A stretch of 64,000 nt of DNA, taken from positions 11,636,131-11,700,130 of the forward strand of contig NC_080571.1 in the NCBI RefSeq assembly GCF_030247185.1, written 5' to 3'. Below are positions 45,623 to 55,740 of the stretch, piece by piece. How positions within the stretch are numbered: the stretch's first letter is position 1; each line of letters begins with the position of its first letter. The stretch comes from Malaya genurostris (taxonomy: Eukaryota > Arthropoda > Insecta > Diptera > Culicidae). The notes below the pieces were generated by a model that was not told where the DNA came from, searched no databases, and saw only the letters and a list, made by a program, of their open reading frames with translations. The translations under genes were made by a program, and so were the position numbers.

Positions 45623-46395
45623 TTGCATAGAAAAAACCAGACTCCTACGTATTCCTTTTCGATGATTGTTACTTTGGGGAGGTTTTACAGCAACAAAATG
45701 GCGGATTTTTTCGTGAAAAATCGTGGATTTCACTTTAAACAACCACAAAAAGTTCAAAAAATTAATAATAAATCAAACAAAAATGTTTGGATCTAGAAAA
45801 ACTTCTACTCCAACTATGCTGCTTTGATTTGTTCACTTCTGATTAGTCTGCGCTAAGATACAGTGGACACAGCAAATAATGATTTTTAAGAAGCCTCCTA
45901 AAAAATACTTCTTCGCTGACATATTTCTCAATGTTTTTCCTCGGAAAAATTACAAAATGTTGTTCAAATCATGCTTTTTATCATGGAAAATATTTGAATT
46001 TATTTTGTTGAACGATAATTTTCCTTTAAATTTTCAAGAAATTTACTGCTCTCTACTTGGGCATTTTTTAAAGAACGCCCCAAAAACCAAAAAGTTTACA
46101 CTAATCACCCTGTTGTTTCGGATCTAGAAAACGTATCAAGGTAAAATTAAGGAGTTTTGTATGTCATTTTAATATCTTTCATATCATCTAAGTTTGTGAA
46201 AATCCGCTTTTCTCATAACGATATTGCTTTACTGCTCATAACAATATCTCGTTCGAGGGAACAGTTTTTTTTTGTTTTATTCATCTTGGCTGAAGGAAGT
46301 TCATTCACTTAACCTTTTCTATTTGGCTCGGTAATATTTAGAACCTTACATCGTAGTGTTTTTGCTAACTTTACTGATTTATTACACAAGTGTCA
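45623..46395. other. No recognisable gene
   Basis: AT-rich. The end (46140-46240) faintly resembles the sub-repeats of the CTTTCTC elements (TCTAAGTTTGTGAAAATCC). Confidence 0.35.
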
Positions 46396-46399
46396 TAAC

Positions 46400-47260
46400 A
46401 ATACCGTTAGTTAATGTGTTGCTCATCGTTATACACTACTTTTTGCCATTTTTCTGTTGAAGCTTCGATACCACGATGAAATCTTTTTTTTTTCGTCAGA
46501 TTCCATGAACGAATCGATCCAATTTTTGAATTTAGTAGTTGCTTTCGATGTGCTGCTCTACCAAGCCATGCGCCACGGATCGGTACAAACGGTAATCGAA
46601 TGGAATCATGCTCGGTGACTATGGCCGGTGGGGTAGAATTTCCTATTGCAGCATATCCAAATAAAACATGAAGTCTTACATTGCCATGAAACAAAGCGAA
46701 CTTTGTCTTACCGAACATACACAAGAACAGTCGGCTCGGGAGATGGCGTCGTTGCATGTCCCACGATTTTTAACGTTTGTGGTTGCTTTAGAGTACCTAC
46801 TTTCCATCACCAATTACAATTCGCGGTCAAAAGCACTTTCCTATCTGCCAGAGAGAAAGAATCTCACAGTGGATTAAACGCCATACGATGTCCTTTGGCT
46901 TCAACCAACGTTTTTTGTACCTTTTTCACTTTCCGCTTTGAGGCGATTTCAGACCGTCAAAAATTCGACTTCAAGTAATGTGGATAGCTCTAGAAGTTCC
47001 GCATGGATCATTATCGAGAAACAATACCAATTCTTCACATTCGTACCTTTTCGGTTGGCCTGACCGTTCCTTTCTTCCAAGTCAAAATTTATATTTTGGA
47101 CCCGGCAATGTCAGTGACACTGACTTTTCGTGGTGTTTTTCTTCATGTTCAATCAATGACCCCCGCAAAATCTATTTTTCAGGCACAATCAACGAACACT
47201 ATGAAGTGTTGAATTATCAAGGTAGCTATCGAGAACGTTTTTCAAGAATGGAGATGAAAT
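46400..47260 (-). pseudogene. Fossil DD34D mariner transposase
   Basis: Minus-strand translation with many frameshifts and stops. RIVIGDGK (first Asp region) lies near 46800; a shifted segment reads SPSMIPFDYRLYRSVAHGLV, equivalent to the YSPDLAPSDYHLFRSMAHGL block with the third Asp; then RFHRGIEASTEKWQKVVYND, the mariner C-terminus near 46410-46480. No inverted ends found. Old and inactive. Confidence 0.7.
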
Positions 47261-47548
47261 CAGATTGAAATACTGGCAAGTGATTAACGAAAAGTACTAG
47301 ACTACTTCAATAATTCGAAACAAGAATTTACCAAAAATGAAAAAATGAAGGTAAGGAAAGAGGTTCTACTACAACTTTGGCTTCACACGACATGAAAACT
47401 GTGGATCTATTCGAGATCAATTTTGTTTCTTTTTCCCGTGATGACAAATTCGGTCTGAAGCAATATAGTTCTACTTGACAAATTGTGTTAAGATGACCAC
47501 ACGGTTGTTTTCTGTTGTAGTTTGGTTAGGAATTCCCTTAATAAACAT

Positions 47549-47885
47549 TGGTAAATTTGAGAGGTAAAGAGCCTTTACCCCTAACATGGTGCACATAACC
47601 AATTTCACTTTATTTTACGTTTCGTCTTAGACTCATCAGTGCGTAGCAGTTTATGTTGAACTGCTTACCTCTCAAACTTACCAAAATCTGTACGGCTAGT
47701 AAGCCGAAACTTGTTTCGTTCGGGACGTCGGTTTTGATATTACACTTTGGTGTAATATCAAAGAAGTGTTTTGCAAATAGCATTAACTTTACGTCTGCCT
47801 AGCGGTTTATGTTGAACCGTCAGGTCGGAGGTAGCAGTTCAACATAAACTGCTACGCACTGATGAGTCTAAGACGAAACGTAAAA
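47549..47885. mobile_element. Hammerhead-carrying inverted-repeat element, copy at 47.6 kb
   Basis: The left end (47617-47666) and right end (about 47832-47881) are reverse complements, each ending in the core CTGATGA...GAAACGT pointing outwards. Only the right one has the complete ribozyme, because the 5' strand (ACGTC^TGCC...) lies only upstream of it. A second inverted pair (GGTAAATTTGAGAGGTAA at 47550 and TTACCTCTCAAACTTACC at 47665) brackets the left end. The centre includes TTGATATTACAC / GTGTAATATCAA. No coding capacity. Confidence 0.75.
47791..47881 (+). ncRNA. Type III hammerhead ribozyme
   Basis: All conserved positions are present in order. ACGTC carries the GUC cleavage triplet (cut predicted after 47795). 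The stem I 5' part TGCCTAGCGGTTTATGTTGA pairs over more than 20 bp with sequence just before the core. Core CTGATGA is 47859-47865; stem II GTC-TAA-GAC 47866-47874; GAAA 47875-47878; CGT closes stem III with the starting ACG. Stem III is the open, 4-bp self-complementary ACGU helix, so the topology is type III and a dimer is conceivable. A 91-nt identical copy is at 55645-55735. Known family (hammerhead); host repeat family not recognised. Confidence 0.88.
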
Positions 47886-48486
47886 TCAAGTTAATAAACA
47901 TCGTTATTTGAGAAAGTTATACAGCAAAAAAATATAAAATTTACAGGTGACGTAAATCCATGTACGATACAATTCAGCAGAGCGTAATTCGTAAAATGAT
48001 TGAATTTTACAACAATAATTTAAAAGTTCATCTAACATACCCCACTTTACAACCAGATGTGCAAACTTACATGTTTCAGTAATTAAAAATATATCGAAAT
48101 GCATTTAACTTGTGTTTGATCGGTCTCAGAGGATGTAAATTTACACGTTTTTTCTAGGTGTGTAGAATTTAATCTTTTATATCTACGTGGATCAATGCAA
48201 TTAACTGAGACAGAAGAAAAACTTATTTGCTCCGAAATTTCTTAGAATCTCAACTAGAATTATAGAAGAACTAATAAAAATTCTTGTTGAAAAAGTTTTT
48301 GAGTTGCTAGTAATAAACATGGTAGAAGTGATGTAATTGGCTTTGAATTTAAAGCGGCAGCAGATTGGGACAATGTAGTTTGGCAGCGTACATGAAATCA
48401 GGACACCGATTGAAACTGATTTGTATTATTGAAACTCGTTTTTTTCATTAAAAAAAATATCCGTATCATAAATTTTATTGACACAT

Positions 48487-48556
48487 TTAGTGTCCTACTA
48501 ATCTAATTCATCAGTGGCATTTTTAGTGTCCTACTAATCTAATTCATCAGTGAGGG
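48487..48556. repeat. Tandem duplication, about 37 bp
   Basis: TTAGTGTCCTACTAATCTAA followed by TTCATCAGTG occurs twice in direct succession. Confidence 0.85.
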
Positions 48557-49035
48557 CAGTAATAGTCACCCAATGATACAATTTCATCGATATGCATACT
48601 AAGTCTACCAACAATTCCATAAACTAAGCACAACTCTAGATAAATCTCACTAGCTGATGGTTTTCTGGCCCGCAAAAATCCTATTACATCGTCAAGTTAA
48701 CAGCCGGCGGAAGCAACGATTATCGTGGGCATCGTTTACTGTACGCACAGAGAGTAAAATGACTGCTGAATATAAACAACACCACAAGTTGCACAAGTTT
48801 AAGCGAGTTATAACCTGTCGATTTAGACATATACGCGAATGGCCATTACTTTTCGAATATGCCTCGTATGAAAGCTCTCCTCTAGACAACTAGAACAGAT
48901 GTGTTTAGTAGGTGATAGTTATGTTCTATAAAATCCACATTCAATTATGTATGAATGCTGATTTCTGCTTTCATGGTAAGCAACACAAATGGAAAGACCT
49001 GAATTGCAATATTAGCGTAGTGTAAATTACATATA

Positions 49036-49863
49036 CCTTATGATAAAAAAAGAACCGGAATATTCATTTTAAAATTCCCGCGCTTGTCCAATCGGTAAAC
49101 TTTTATTCTCTCACCGTTGGCAACACTTTTGTACACATTCTATCAAATTTTGACGCATATCGTACGATTAGTTTTTGTTTGGCGTCTATACAAAGATGTT
49201 GAAAAATTTTCGTGTGGCGATATTTATAATGGATGGAAATTTAGAACAACGTGCGTGCATCAAATTTTGTGTTGCAAATGGATTTAAGTGTTCCGACGCG
49301 TTGAAAATGTTAGAAAAAGCCTTTAGTAAACCGTGTCTAGGAAAAACACAGGCATACGAGTGGTATAAACGCTTCAAAGGTGGTCGTACAACCTTGGATC
49401 GTGATGAGATCCCTGGCCGCCCAACAACATCTGTTACTGAAGAAAACAGTCGCTTCTCGGCTGGTGCCAAAAAAGCTGAATTTCATTCAAAAACAGCGTC
49501 GTGCTGATGTGGCCAAAGATATGATTTCCAACGCAGATAGTGACCCCACATTCATCGAATGCATCATAACTGGTGATGAGGTGTGGATCTATGAATATGA
49601 CGTCGGAACCGTACAACAATCGACCGAATGGCACTTCGAAGGCGAGCCGTTGTTCTAAATTTTCATCCATTATAAAAATCGCCACACGAAAATTTTTCAA
49701 CTTCTTTGTATAGACACCAAACAAAAACTAATCGTACGATATGCGTCAAAATTTGACAGAATGTGTATAAAAGTGTTGCCAACGTTGAGAGAATAAAAGT
49801 TTACCGATTGGACAAGTGCGGGAATTTTAAAATAAAAATTCCGGTTCTTTTTTTATCATAAGG
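49036..49863 (+). mobile_element. DD34D mariner derivative with about 215-bp inverted arms
   Basis: Ends CCTTATGATAAAAAAAGAAC, TA duplications at 49034-49035 and 49864-49865, 828 bp. The left arm (49036-49251) contains the 5' untranslated region and the first eight transposase codons; the right arm (49649-49863) is its reverse complement. The genuine 3' end and the second half of the gene are gone. Same kind of rearrangement as in the DD37D elements, but here the 5' end was copied. Confidence 0.92.
49229..49658 (+). pseudogene. Mariner transposase, N-terminal half only
   Basis: Starts MDGNLEQRACIKFCVANGF with the mariner HTH domain (DALKMLEKAF, KTQAYEWYKRFKGGRTTLD, PGRPTTSVTEEN). A deletion and frameshift follow, then NADSDPTFIECIITGDEVWI with the first catalytic Asp, and EWHFEGEP, where it meets the inverted arm and stops. 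The second and third Asp are absent. Confidence 0.88.
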
Positions 49864-50251
49864 TATTAGTGAAGTCATTGCGTAAATATCATCAAATCGC
49901 AGCGATATAGTGCTGTAATCTATGAAATATTGATAATAAAGCCATAAATGCTTGTATTAATTTATACCAATCTCTGCTCTGAAGTGTTTTGAGTTATGTT
50001 ATCCGAACACAGTGACAAAAGCTTATTTTTTCCCTATTACTTCGTTCGCCCAACGTTTGCTAGGAAGTAGAAAATGTTTGATTGTCAAAACCATCGTTCT
50101 ACCTATAAACCTATTCACATCAATTATGTAAATCCCAAAAATAAGAATGTCTCTGTTTTGGTTTGGTACTCTCCCGCATACTTCGTTATAATTTTTCATT
50201 CAAGCGTAAAAGCGTCAGTTTATTTACATCATCTTTCCTTTCTTTTTGCAG

Positions 50252-50379
50252 GTCTAAGCGTGGGCGACGAACTTGGGCTGGCCGAGTCGCTGGGCAATGT
50301 CGAGGGCAGCAAAAGGCGAGCGCTCAACGTGCGGACCAATGTCAACAACATCGGGGTACTGCCAGCGGCCAAAATGCCG
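50252..50379 (+). CDS. Likely internal exon of a host gene (unidentified)
   Basis: A textbook acceptor (CTTTCCTTTCTTTTTGCAG, to 50251) and a strong GTAAGT donor (50380) enclose 128 nt. Read with two leading bases it gives 42 codons, LSVGDELGLAESLGNVEG then SKRRALNVRTNVNNIGVLPAAKMP, with strongly GC-biased third positions (CTG, GCC, GTC, AAC, ATC), unlike the AT-rich surroundings. It starts in phase 1 and ends in phase 0. I cannot name the protein; no complete domain is visible. Neighbouring exons are not evident in the window, so introns must be very long. Confidence 0.6.
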
Positions 50380-50794
50380 GTAAGTATGGCAGATGTGGAC
50401 GCCGACCCAATAATAATAATAATAGCAAGATAGTAAAAACAAGCGCAAAACGTGGCTCTTCGTGACTGTGTGTGGCCGAGTTGGGGCAAAGAAATTTGGG
50501 TTGAATCCGGACGTTTGTATGCCAGCAGGTGACGATACACAGTGCAAACGCAGGGGGCTTTCACTTTTTATTCGATTATTTAAGTGCTGAATACGTAAAT
50601 GCCACGGGTGATTTTGAATGTTGAGTTGGCTGAGATTTTTTGCTGTAGTTACAAATTGTAATGAGTCCGGTAAATTATGTTGTTTCTTGAGATAAACTTG
50701 TCAGATAATTAATCAATTTATATGGACGAAGGCCCCAAATTTGCCTCAAATTGATAATCGTTCGTTTTAAAATGAACACCAAATAATATTATTT

Positions 50795-51000
50795 TTACGT
50801 TTCGTCTTTGACTCATCAGTGCAGAGCAGTTCAAATTAAACTACTTAGTGGTAAACTCGGTAAATAGCAGAAACTTTACGTCTGCTTAGCGGTTCAAATT
50901 GAACTGCCGAGCTTAGCACTAAGCAGTTCAATTTGAACTGCTCTGCACTGATGAGTCAAAAATGAAACGTAAAAATAATAAAAACGGTTATGCGCCCTAG
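50795..51000. mobile_element. Hammerhead-carrying inverted-repeat element, copy at 50.8 kb
   Basis: The left end (50797-50850, minus-strand core CTGATGA, stem II GTC-AAA-GAC, GAAACGT) and right end (50920-50970) are inverted repeats. Beyond the right core is GGTTATGCGCCCTAGCACAA, related to the flanks at 47.6 kb and 1.23 kb, so this 3' extension belongs to the family. Confidence 0.75.
50878..50970 (+). ncRNA. Type III hammerhead ribozyme, variant
   Basis: ACGTC with predicted cleavage after 50882, then TGCTTAGCGGTTCAAATTGA pairing with the strand before the core. Core CTGATGA 50948-50954; GAAA 50964-50967; CGT. Stem I differs from the 47.8-kb copy at three positions that change on both strands and keep pairing (T-A to C-G, T-A to A-T, G-C to A-T). 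Stem II (GTCAAAAAT) has decayed here, though the outward left core of the same element keeps GTC-AAA-GAC. Activity is probably reduced. Confidence 0.75.
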
Positions 51001-52784
51001 CACAAAATTTGGCTAACCTCTAAATGATCAATTAATAGTTTTTACTTCCAACGAAAAGCAGACCGATGTAATAGTTACATTTTAACATCAATAAATACAA
51101 TCGGCCCAAGTACAAAATTGATTGTAAGCATTAGCATAAACCATGCCAACGGAAATGTAACACATTTTCACGATACTATAGAAAGCAGGAAAAGTTACAC
51201 GAAACTGTTTAACAACTCAATCTACACTGGTAACGTTTCCCAATATAGACATTGATTGAGAACGACTGACCGGTTCTTGATTTATTGAGCCGAAGAAAAA
51301 AACGGTCGATCGTTTCAACAATTTAGCAAATTAACAAGTAATTATTTTTTTATCTCGGAATTTCTCATCTTGAAAACACGAGTCTTCTAATTATCAAATT
51401 ATGCCGTGATCAATTTCGGCTAAGATTTCGATCATGATGGATTGATTGGCTGAGCATTTGGCCCAGTTTGTGGAATAAGTGTTTTTTTCCAAATCATGCA
51501 CATGTGTGCTCCACAAACGGTTGCATCCATACTCAGTATCGATCGAAGGCAATCCGGAACAATATACAAAGAGTTCTTTGGAAATTATTACTAAACTTTG
51601 AAACGAGCAAAACATACTGCCTACACTAAATATTTTACGAGCTTTTCGATCAAATCCAACTGGAGTTCAAATATATCGACCGTGGTTTGATAGTGCCTGT
51701 AAACTTTGATTTGATAATACCAGTGAGATTAACACACTGATAAAGCACTTGAATTTTAAAAAATTGTACATCTGTAAACATGAACGATTCATCAATTTAA
51801 TCCAAGTTCGCAACCCGTCTACGAATTTAAGCTTTGTTTTATTCTTGTGATGCTAATTTACAAATCGGCTATTCTAGTCATCGTCAATCATTTAGGTTTC
51901 AAGTGCGCCTGGTTTGGGTTCAATTCTGCCTGCCGCCAGTGTTTTTTGATTCCATGTAATTGTAATTGTTGAATGCTGTCGCAGAATGAGCAAGGACTGT
52001 CAAAATCTTTTCTTCATGAACATTGCTTCTTCGAAGAAACGAGTAAATATGATTTATATAAATCAAAGTCTTGAAAGACGGAAAATAACATAAAATGAAA
52101 GAAAAGATTTTGCAAGATCAAATAATAGGTAAAAAATAATTCCTTCAAAAAAGTAAGAACAAATATTAAAACAATAATTGTTGCTTGAATGAAGTGATAC
52201 TTTCGTAAGAAGAGTCTCCGAATTTGAAACATCGAAAAAATCCGGTAATCGAGAGTAGGAAAAGAGAAACTCCTGCAATTGTCACCTTTACGACATGGAA
52301 GCAGGAGCCCATTGGATCCTCACACACGGTCTCTATGATACCCTTGTACGCAGGAAAATAACAGGCACTTTCGAATAAAATGCGATAGCAAAGTTATATT
52401 AAAAAGCTAGTTCATTTTGCTATCATTGCTTGTTTTGGCATTATTTTATTATTGAAATAGCAAAATAATGCTTCAATTTGGTATAATAGCTTGTTTTGCT
52501 ACTTTTCCGCAATTTAAAGATAATATAATTTCTGTTGGTAGTATTTTAGTAAAACAGTTATTCATTGTTTCATTTTATTGTGTCATTCATTTGACATGCA
52601 TCAACAATAGAAATCTATTTTTCGAAACCGTCAATCGTGTTCCCTCAAAGTTATTTCAAATGCATTTTATCTTTAGTCACTGTATTTCAATGTTGCTATA
52701 CTAATGTTTTGTTTTTGAAAATACCTCAATTAGATATTACTCTGATCATGCGGGTGACAATTTTAGGTATTCTGTTTAGCAATT
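51001..52784. other. No recognisable gene
   Basis: AT-rich; no element ends or coding bias seen. Confidence 0.4.
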
Positions 52785-53545
52785 TTAGGGGAGCGGGTTA
52801 TTTCGCCGAAAGCCATTTCGCCGAATGCCATTTCACCAAGTCGTTTCGCCGAATAGATCATTTCGCTGAAAGTCATTTCGCCGAAAGGGTCATGTCTCTT
52901 GTATGTTATGTCTCCTGTATAGTGAACTGATGTGGCACATAACCGAAGTCAAGGCTTTGTGCCGCTGAGCCGACGCCTGCTGAACGACGGCCTCTTGCAT
53001 ACAAACCTGTAACCGCCTCGTTTGCCGGTCTACTCAAAGCTAGGTTTCTTTGCTTTAGTTAGGTCCGAAAGAGTGGTAGCGAGGTCGGACAGCACATGAA
53101 CCAAAACGATGTGGCGTTGTCGCATTAGATATTTTTTCATTTTCACTTAATAAACGGAAAATACCACATACATTTGCCTGGTAGATACACCTATGCAATT
53201 GCTTTGATGCTTAGTAGCTAATAGTCAACAAGTTTTATTGGGAACTCCGTTTTGAGGTTCATGAATCAATCCTTATTCAAGAGTACAATAATCAATTTTT
53301 ATTCAAGAAGTACAACTGTAGGTCAACAAAACCTGCGTTAACGCTATCATCTTTCATTTGTCTTTATTTTAAATCAATTGTAATTACGATTTTAAGACGA
53401 TTTCAGAATTCGACGAAATGATCCTTTCGGCGAAACGGCTTTCGGCGAAATGGTAATCGGCGAAATGGTTTTTGGTGAAATGGCATTCGATGAAATGGCT
53501 TTCAGCGAAACGGGCTTCGGCAAAACGACCCTGATCCCAATTTCA
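52785..53545. mobile_element. TTTCGCCGAA-family element, long copy
   Basis: Left end TTAGGGGAGCGGGTTATTTC then four or five TTTCGCCGAA units; right end has TTCGGCGAAA units and ACGACCCTGATCCC. The middle shares GCCTGGTAGATACACCTA and GGGAACTCCGTT with 33105-33485. Between them a GC-rich block (52930-53140) is unique to this copy. Confidence 0.75.
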
Positions 53546-53859
53546 GCACTTAATTCAACCTCACTTCAAGCTCTTTTCTTATGGTCGGACTATCTACCTC
53601 GTATAGAGCTTCAGCCCCTTGATCGTATTGTATTTGCCCAGTTGTTCTAAATTTATAAATAAATCCCACACAACTTGGAGTCTAAGGAACATACATAATT
53701 GCTTCTATCACGTTTTTACTCATTGTAACAATATTTTCAAGATTCTGAATCATCTGATTCTTGTCAACAAAATTATATTCAAAAGTTTCATAACAGATTG
53801 ATCAACAATTGGTCAAACAAGTATGTGTGTGAATCGATTTGACCATCAACCGGTAAAAT

Positions 53860-53943
53860 ATCAATATTAGTTCATACAAAATAAGGATAAAACATTTCTT
53901 TCTCAATATTAGTTCATACAAAATAAGGATAAAACATTCACTC
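53860..53943. repeat. Tandem duplication, about 41 bp
   Basis: TCAATATTAGTTCATACAAA followed by ATAAGGATAAAACATT occurs twice in succession. Confidence 0.85.
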
Positions 53944-54458
53944 AGACATTTTAGCAAATTCGAGCTGTCGGATCTTTCGTTTAAATTCTCCCGATCAGAT
54001 TTTACACAGCCTTCTTGATCGCTTTTCTCGCCGATGAACTCTTTCATGCGTTAAACTGCATCTCGCTAACAACTGTCTTCTCCTTGAGGTTCCGACTACT
54101 ATTCTTCTATTGGACACTGTTTTGCTTAATGACAAGATGCCAAATCCCATCAAAACAGAACTAAACATGTGTGTTGTTTGGGGCAAGGCAACCGATGTTA
54201 ATTCAAGTATTCTTGCACATAAATTTCCAAACTGATGGTCCTGGTTACGATAGGAATGCTGTTTTTTAAGCCAGAGATACAGATGGCGAACGCGAGTTAT
54301 TCATATATGAAATTAGAAAACCTTATTAAATTTGAAAATATCTACCACAATTTCTCATTCAATTTATCTTCAAATTTCAATACTCTGTTACATGCAAACT
54401 AACTTTGTCAGCATCCCCATGTTCAACATACTCTGCCCAAATTGTTCAACTTATCATC
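53944..54458. other. No recognisable gene
   Basis: Short frames only, none with recognisable motifs. Confidence 0.4.
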
Positions 54459-54471
54459 ATTATTAGGAGTC

Positions 54472-54542
54472 CATACCCTTGGCATCTTAGAGCTTAAGCA
54501 GTGTGCCTTAATATTATATTATATTATTGAATAAAAAAAAAA
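54472..54542 (+). mobile_element. Minimal 3' fragment of a retroposon
   Basis: 71 bp ending in an A-run (TTGAATAAAAAAAAAA), flanked by a perfect 13-bp direct repeat ATTATTAGGAGTC (54459-54471 and 54543-54555). This is the signature of an extremely 5'-truncated LINE or processed-transcript insertion. Confidence 0.8.
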
Positions 54543-54974
54543 ATTATTAGGAGTCTTGAAAGTCAACCGGACACGGTTTTAGACGAACTTCTCAGCTTAT
54601 TCTAAAAATTTTGGACGCAGAACATGGGTTTCGCTTGAAACAGCTGATAATTCTTTTCTACGTTTTCTATTTGACTTTAATCGATCCTGCCTTCTTGGTT
54701 GTCAATAAACTTTTTTCGGGAGCTTCTATTCTAGGTTGGTGATTGATTATTTGGCCTAACTGAACAATTTTAGCTATTTGGCGTGCGAGTAGGTCGTAAT
54801 TTCGTGATGCACGAGAAAAATTTTTACGCACTGTTCCTCTTACGTCGAAACTATAGAACAGTCAGAAGGTATGAGGTCAAAACCTTCGAACAGCTTACCC
54901 CAAATCTTCTTTCATAAATTTACCGACAAAGAGTTCTCCTAATTGGTGTTTGGGTCAATTGAGGACGAACACTA

Positions 54975-55191
54975 GAGAAGGTCCCAAGTGCAAAATTCTG
55001 CAGTTTTTCTTTGTTTACTTTCACTTTTGATTGTTACGGTCCAATCGGCAATTTCACATAGAATAATGACTGAAACCATGCACGTTCGATCTGCAATGTA
55101 GAATGTGTAATGAAAATACTGAAATATGACGTAATAATTGAAAGAAAAGTAAACAGAGAGAAAAGCTGTCATTTGCACTTGGGATCTTTTC
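54975..55191. mobile_element. Tc1/mariner-type MITE (217 bp)
   Basis: Inverted ends GAGAAGGTCCCAAGTGCAAA and complement of GAAAAGATCCCAAGTGCAAA, with imperfect pairing for about 55 bp (TTTCTTTGTTTAC), flanked by TA (54973-54974 and 55192-55193). Non-coding. Confidence 0.75.
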
Positions 55192-55458
55192 TAATGTTCA
55201 TAGAGAATTATGGTTATGGAATTAGTTGAAGTTGTGAGTTGAAGTCCTTAAGCAGATCCAATACGACCTTTCCATAGGGGACATATTAATGTGGAGCGAA
55301 ATCCTGCTTTGAGTATGTGGACAAATATTCATCATAGGACTCAGTTAAAAGATAGATTGGGGTAAAACGGTATAACATGATTCGTACGGCCATTGAATCT
55401 TTGTAATCTACTTTTGTCATTGTAATCTACTTTTTAGGGTTTTCTTCGCAATCTCAAT

Positions 55459-55740
55459 AGTTTATGTTGAACTGCTACCTCCGACCTGACGGTTCAACAT
55501 AAACCGCTAGGCAGACGTAAAGTTAATGCTATTTGCAAAACACTTATTTGATATTACGCCTAAGTGTAATATCAAAACCGACGTCCCGAACGCTTACACT
55601 TAGGTGTAATATCAAAGAAGTGTTTTGCAAATAGCAATAATTTTACGTCTGCCTAGCGGTTTATGTTGAACCGTCAGGTCGGAGGTAGCAGTTCAACATA
55701 AACTGCTACGCACTGATGAGTCTAAGACGAAACGTCAAAT
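55459..55740. mobile_element. Hammerhead-carrying inverted-repeat element, copy at 55.5 kb
   Basis: Two arms in inverted orientation. The left (55459-55552, minus strand) holds the cleavage site and most of stem I but is cut off before the catalytic core; the right (about 55615-55735) is complete. The centre has TTGATATTACGCC, AAACCGACGTCCCGAACG and TTACACTTAGGTGTAATATC. TTTTGCAAATAGCA lies upstream of each ACGTC, so the arm extends beyond the ribozyme. Confidence 0.75.
55645..55735 (+). ncRNA. Type III hammerhead ribozyme, identical twin
   Basis: Base-for-base identical over 91 nt to 47791-47881. ACGTC at 55645-55649 (cut predicted after 55649), CTGATGA 55713-55719, stem II GTC-TAA-GAC 55720-55728, GAAA 55729-55732, CGT 55733-55735. 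The identity against otherwise diverged flanks points to recent spread, gene conversion or selection on the ribozyme. Confidence 0.88.

Noticed and set aside
46646..47268. Plus-strand open frames of up to 110 codons
   Set aside because: They are antisense to a fossil mariner transposase readable on the minus strand.
47617..47666. Second complete hammerhead on the minus strand at 47.6 kb
   Set aside because: The core is intact, but no ACGTC-TGC strand lies upstream on that strand to supply the cleavage site and stem I.
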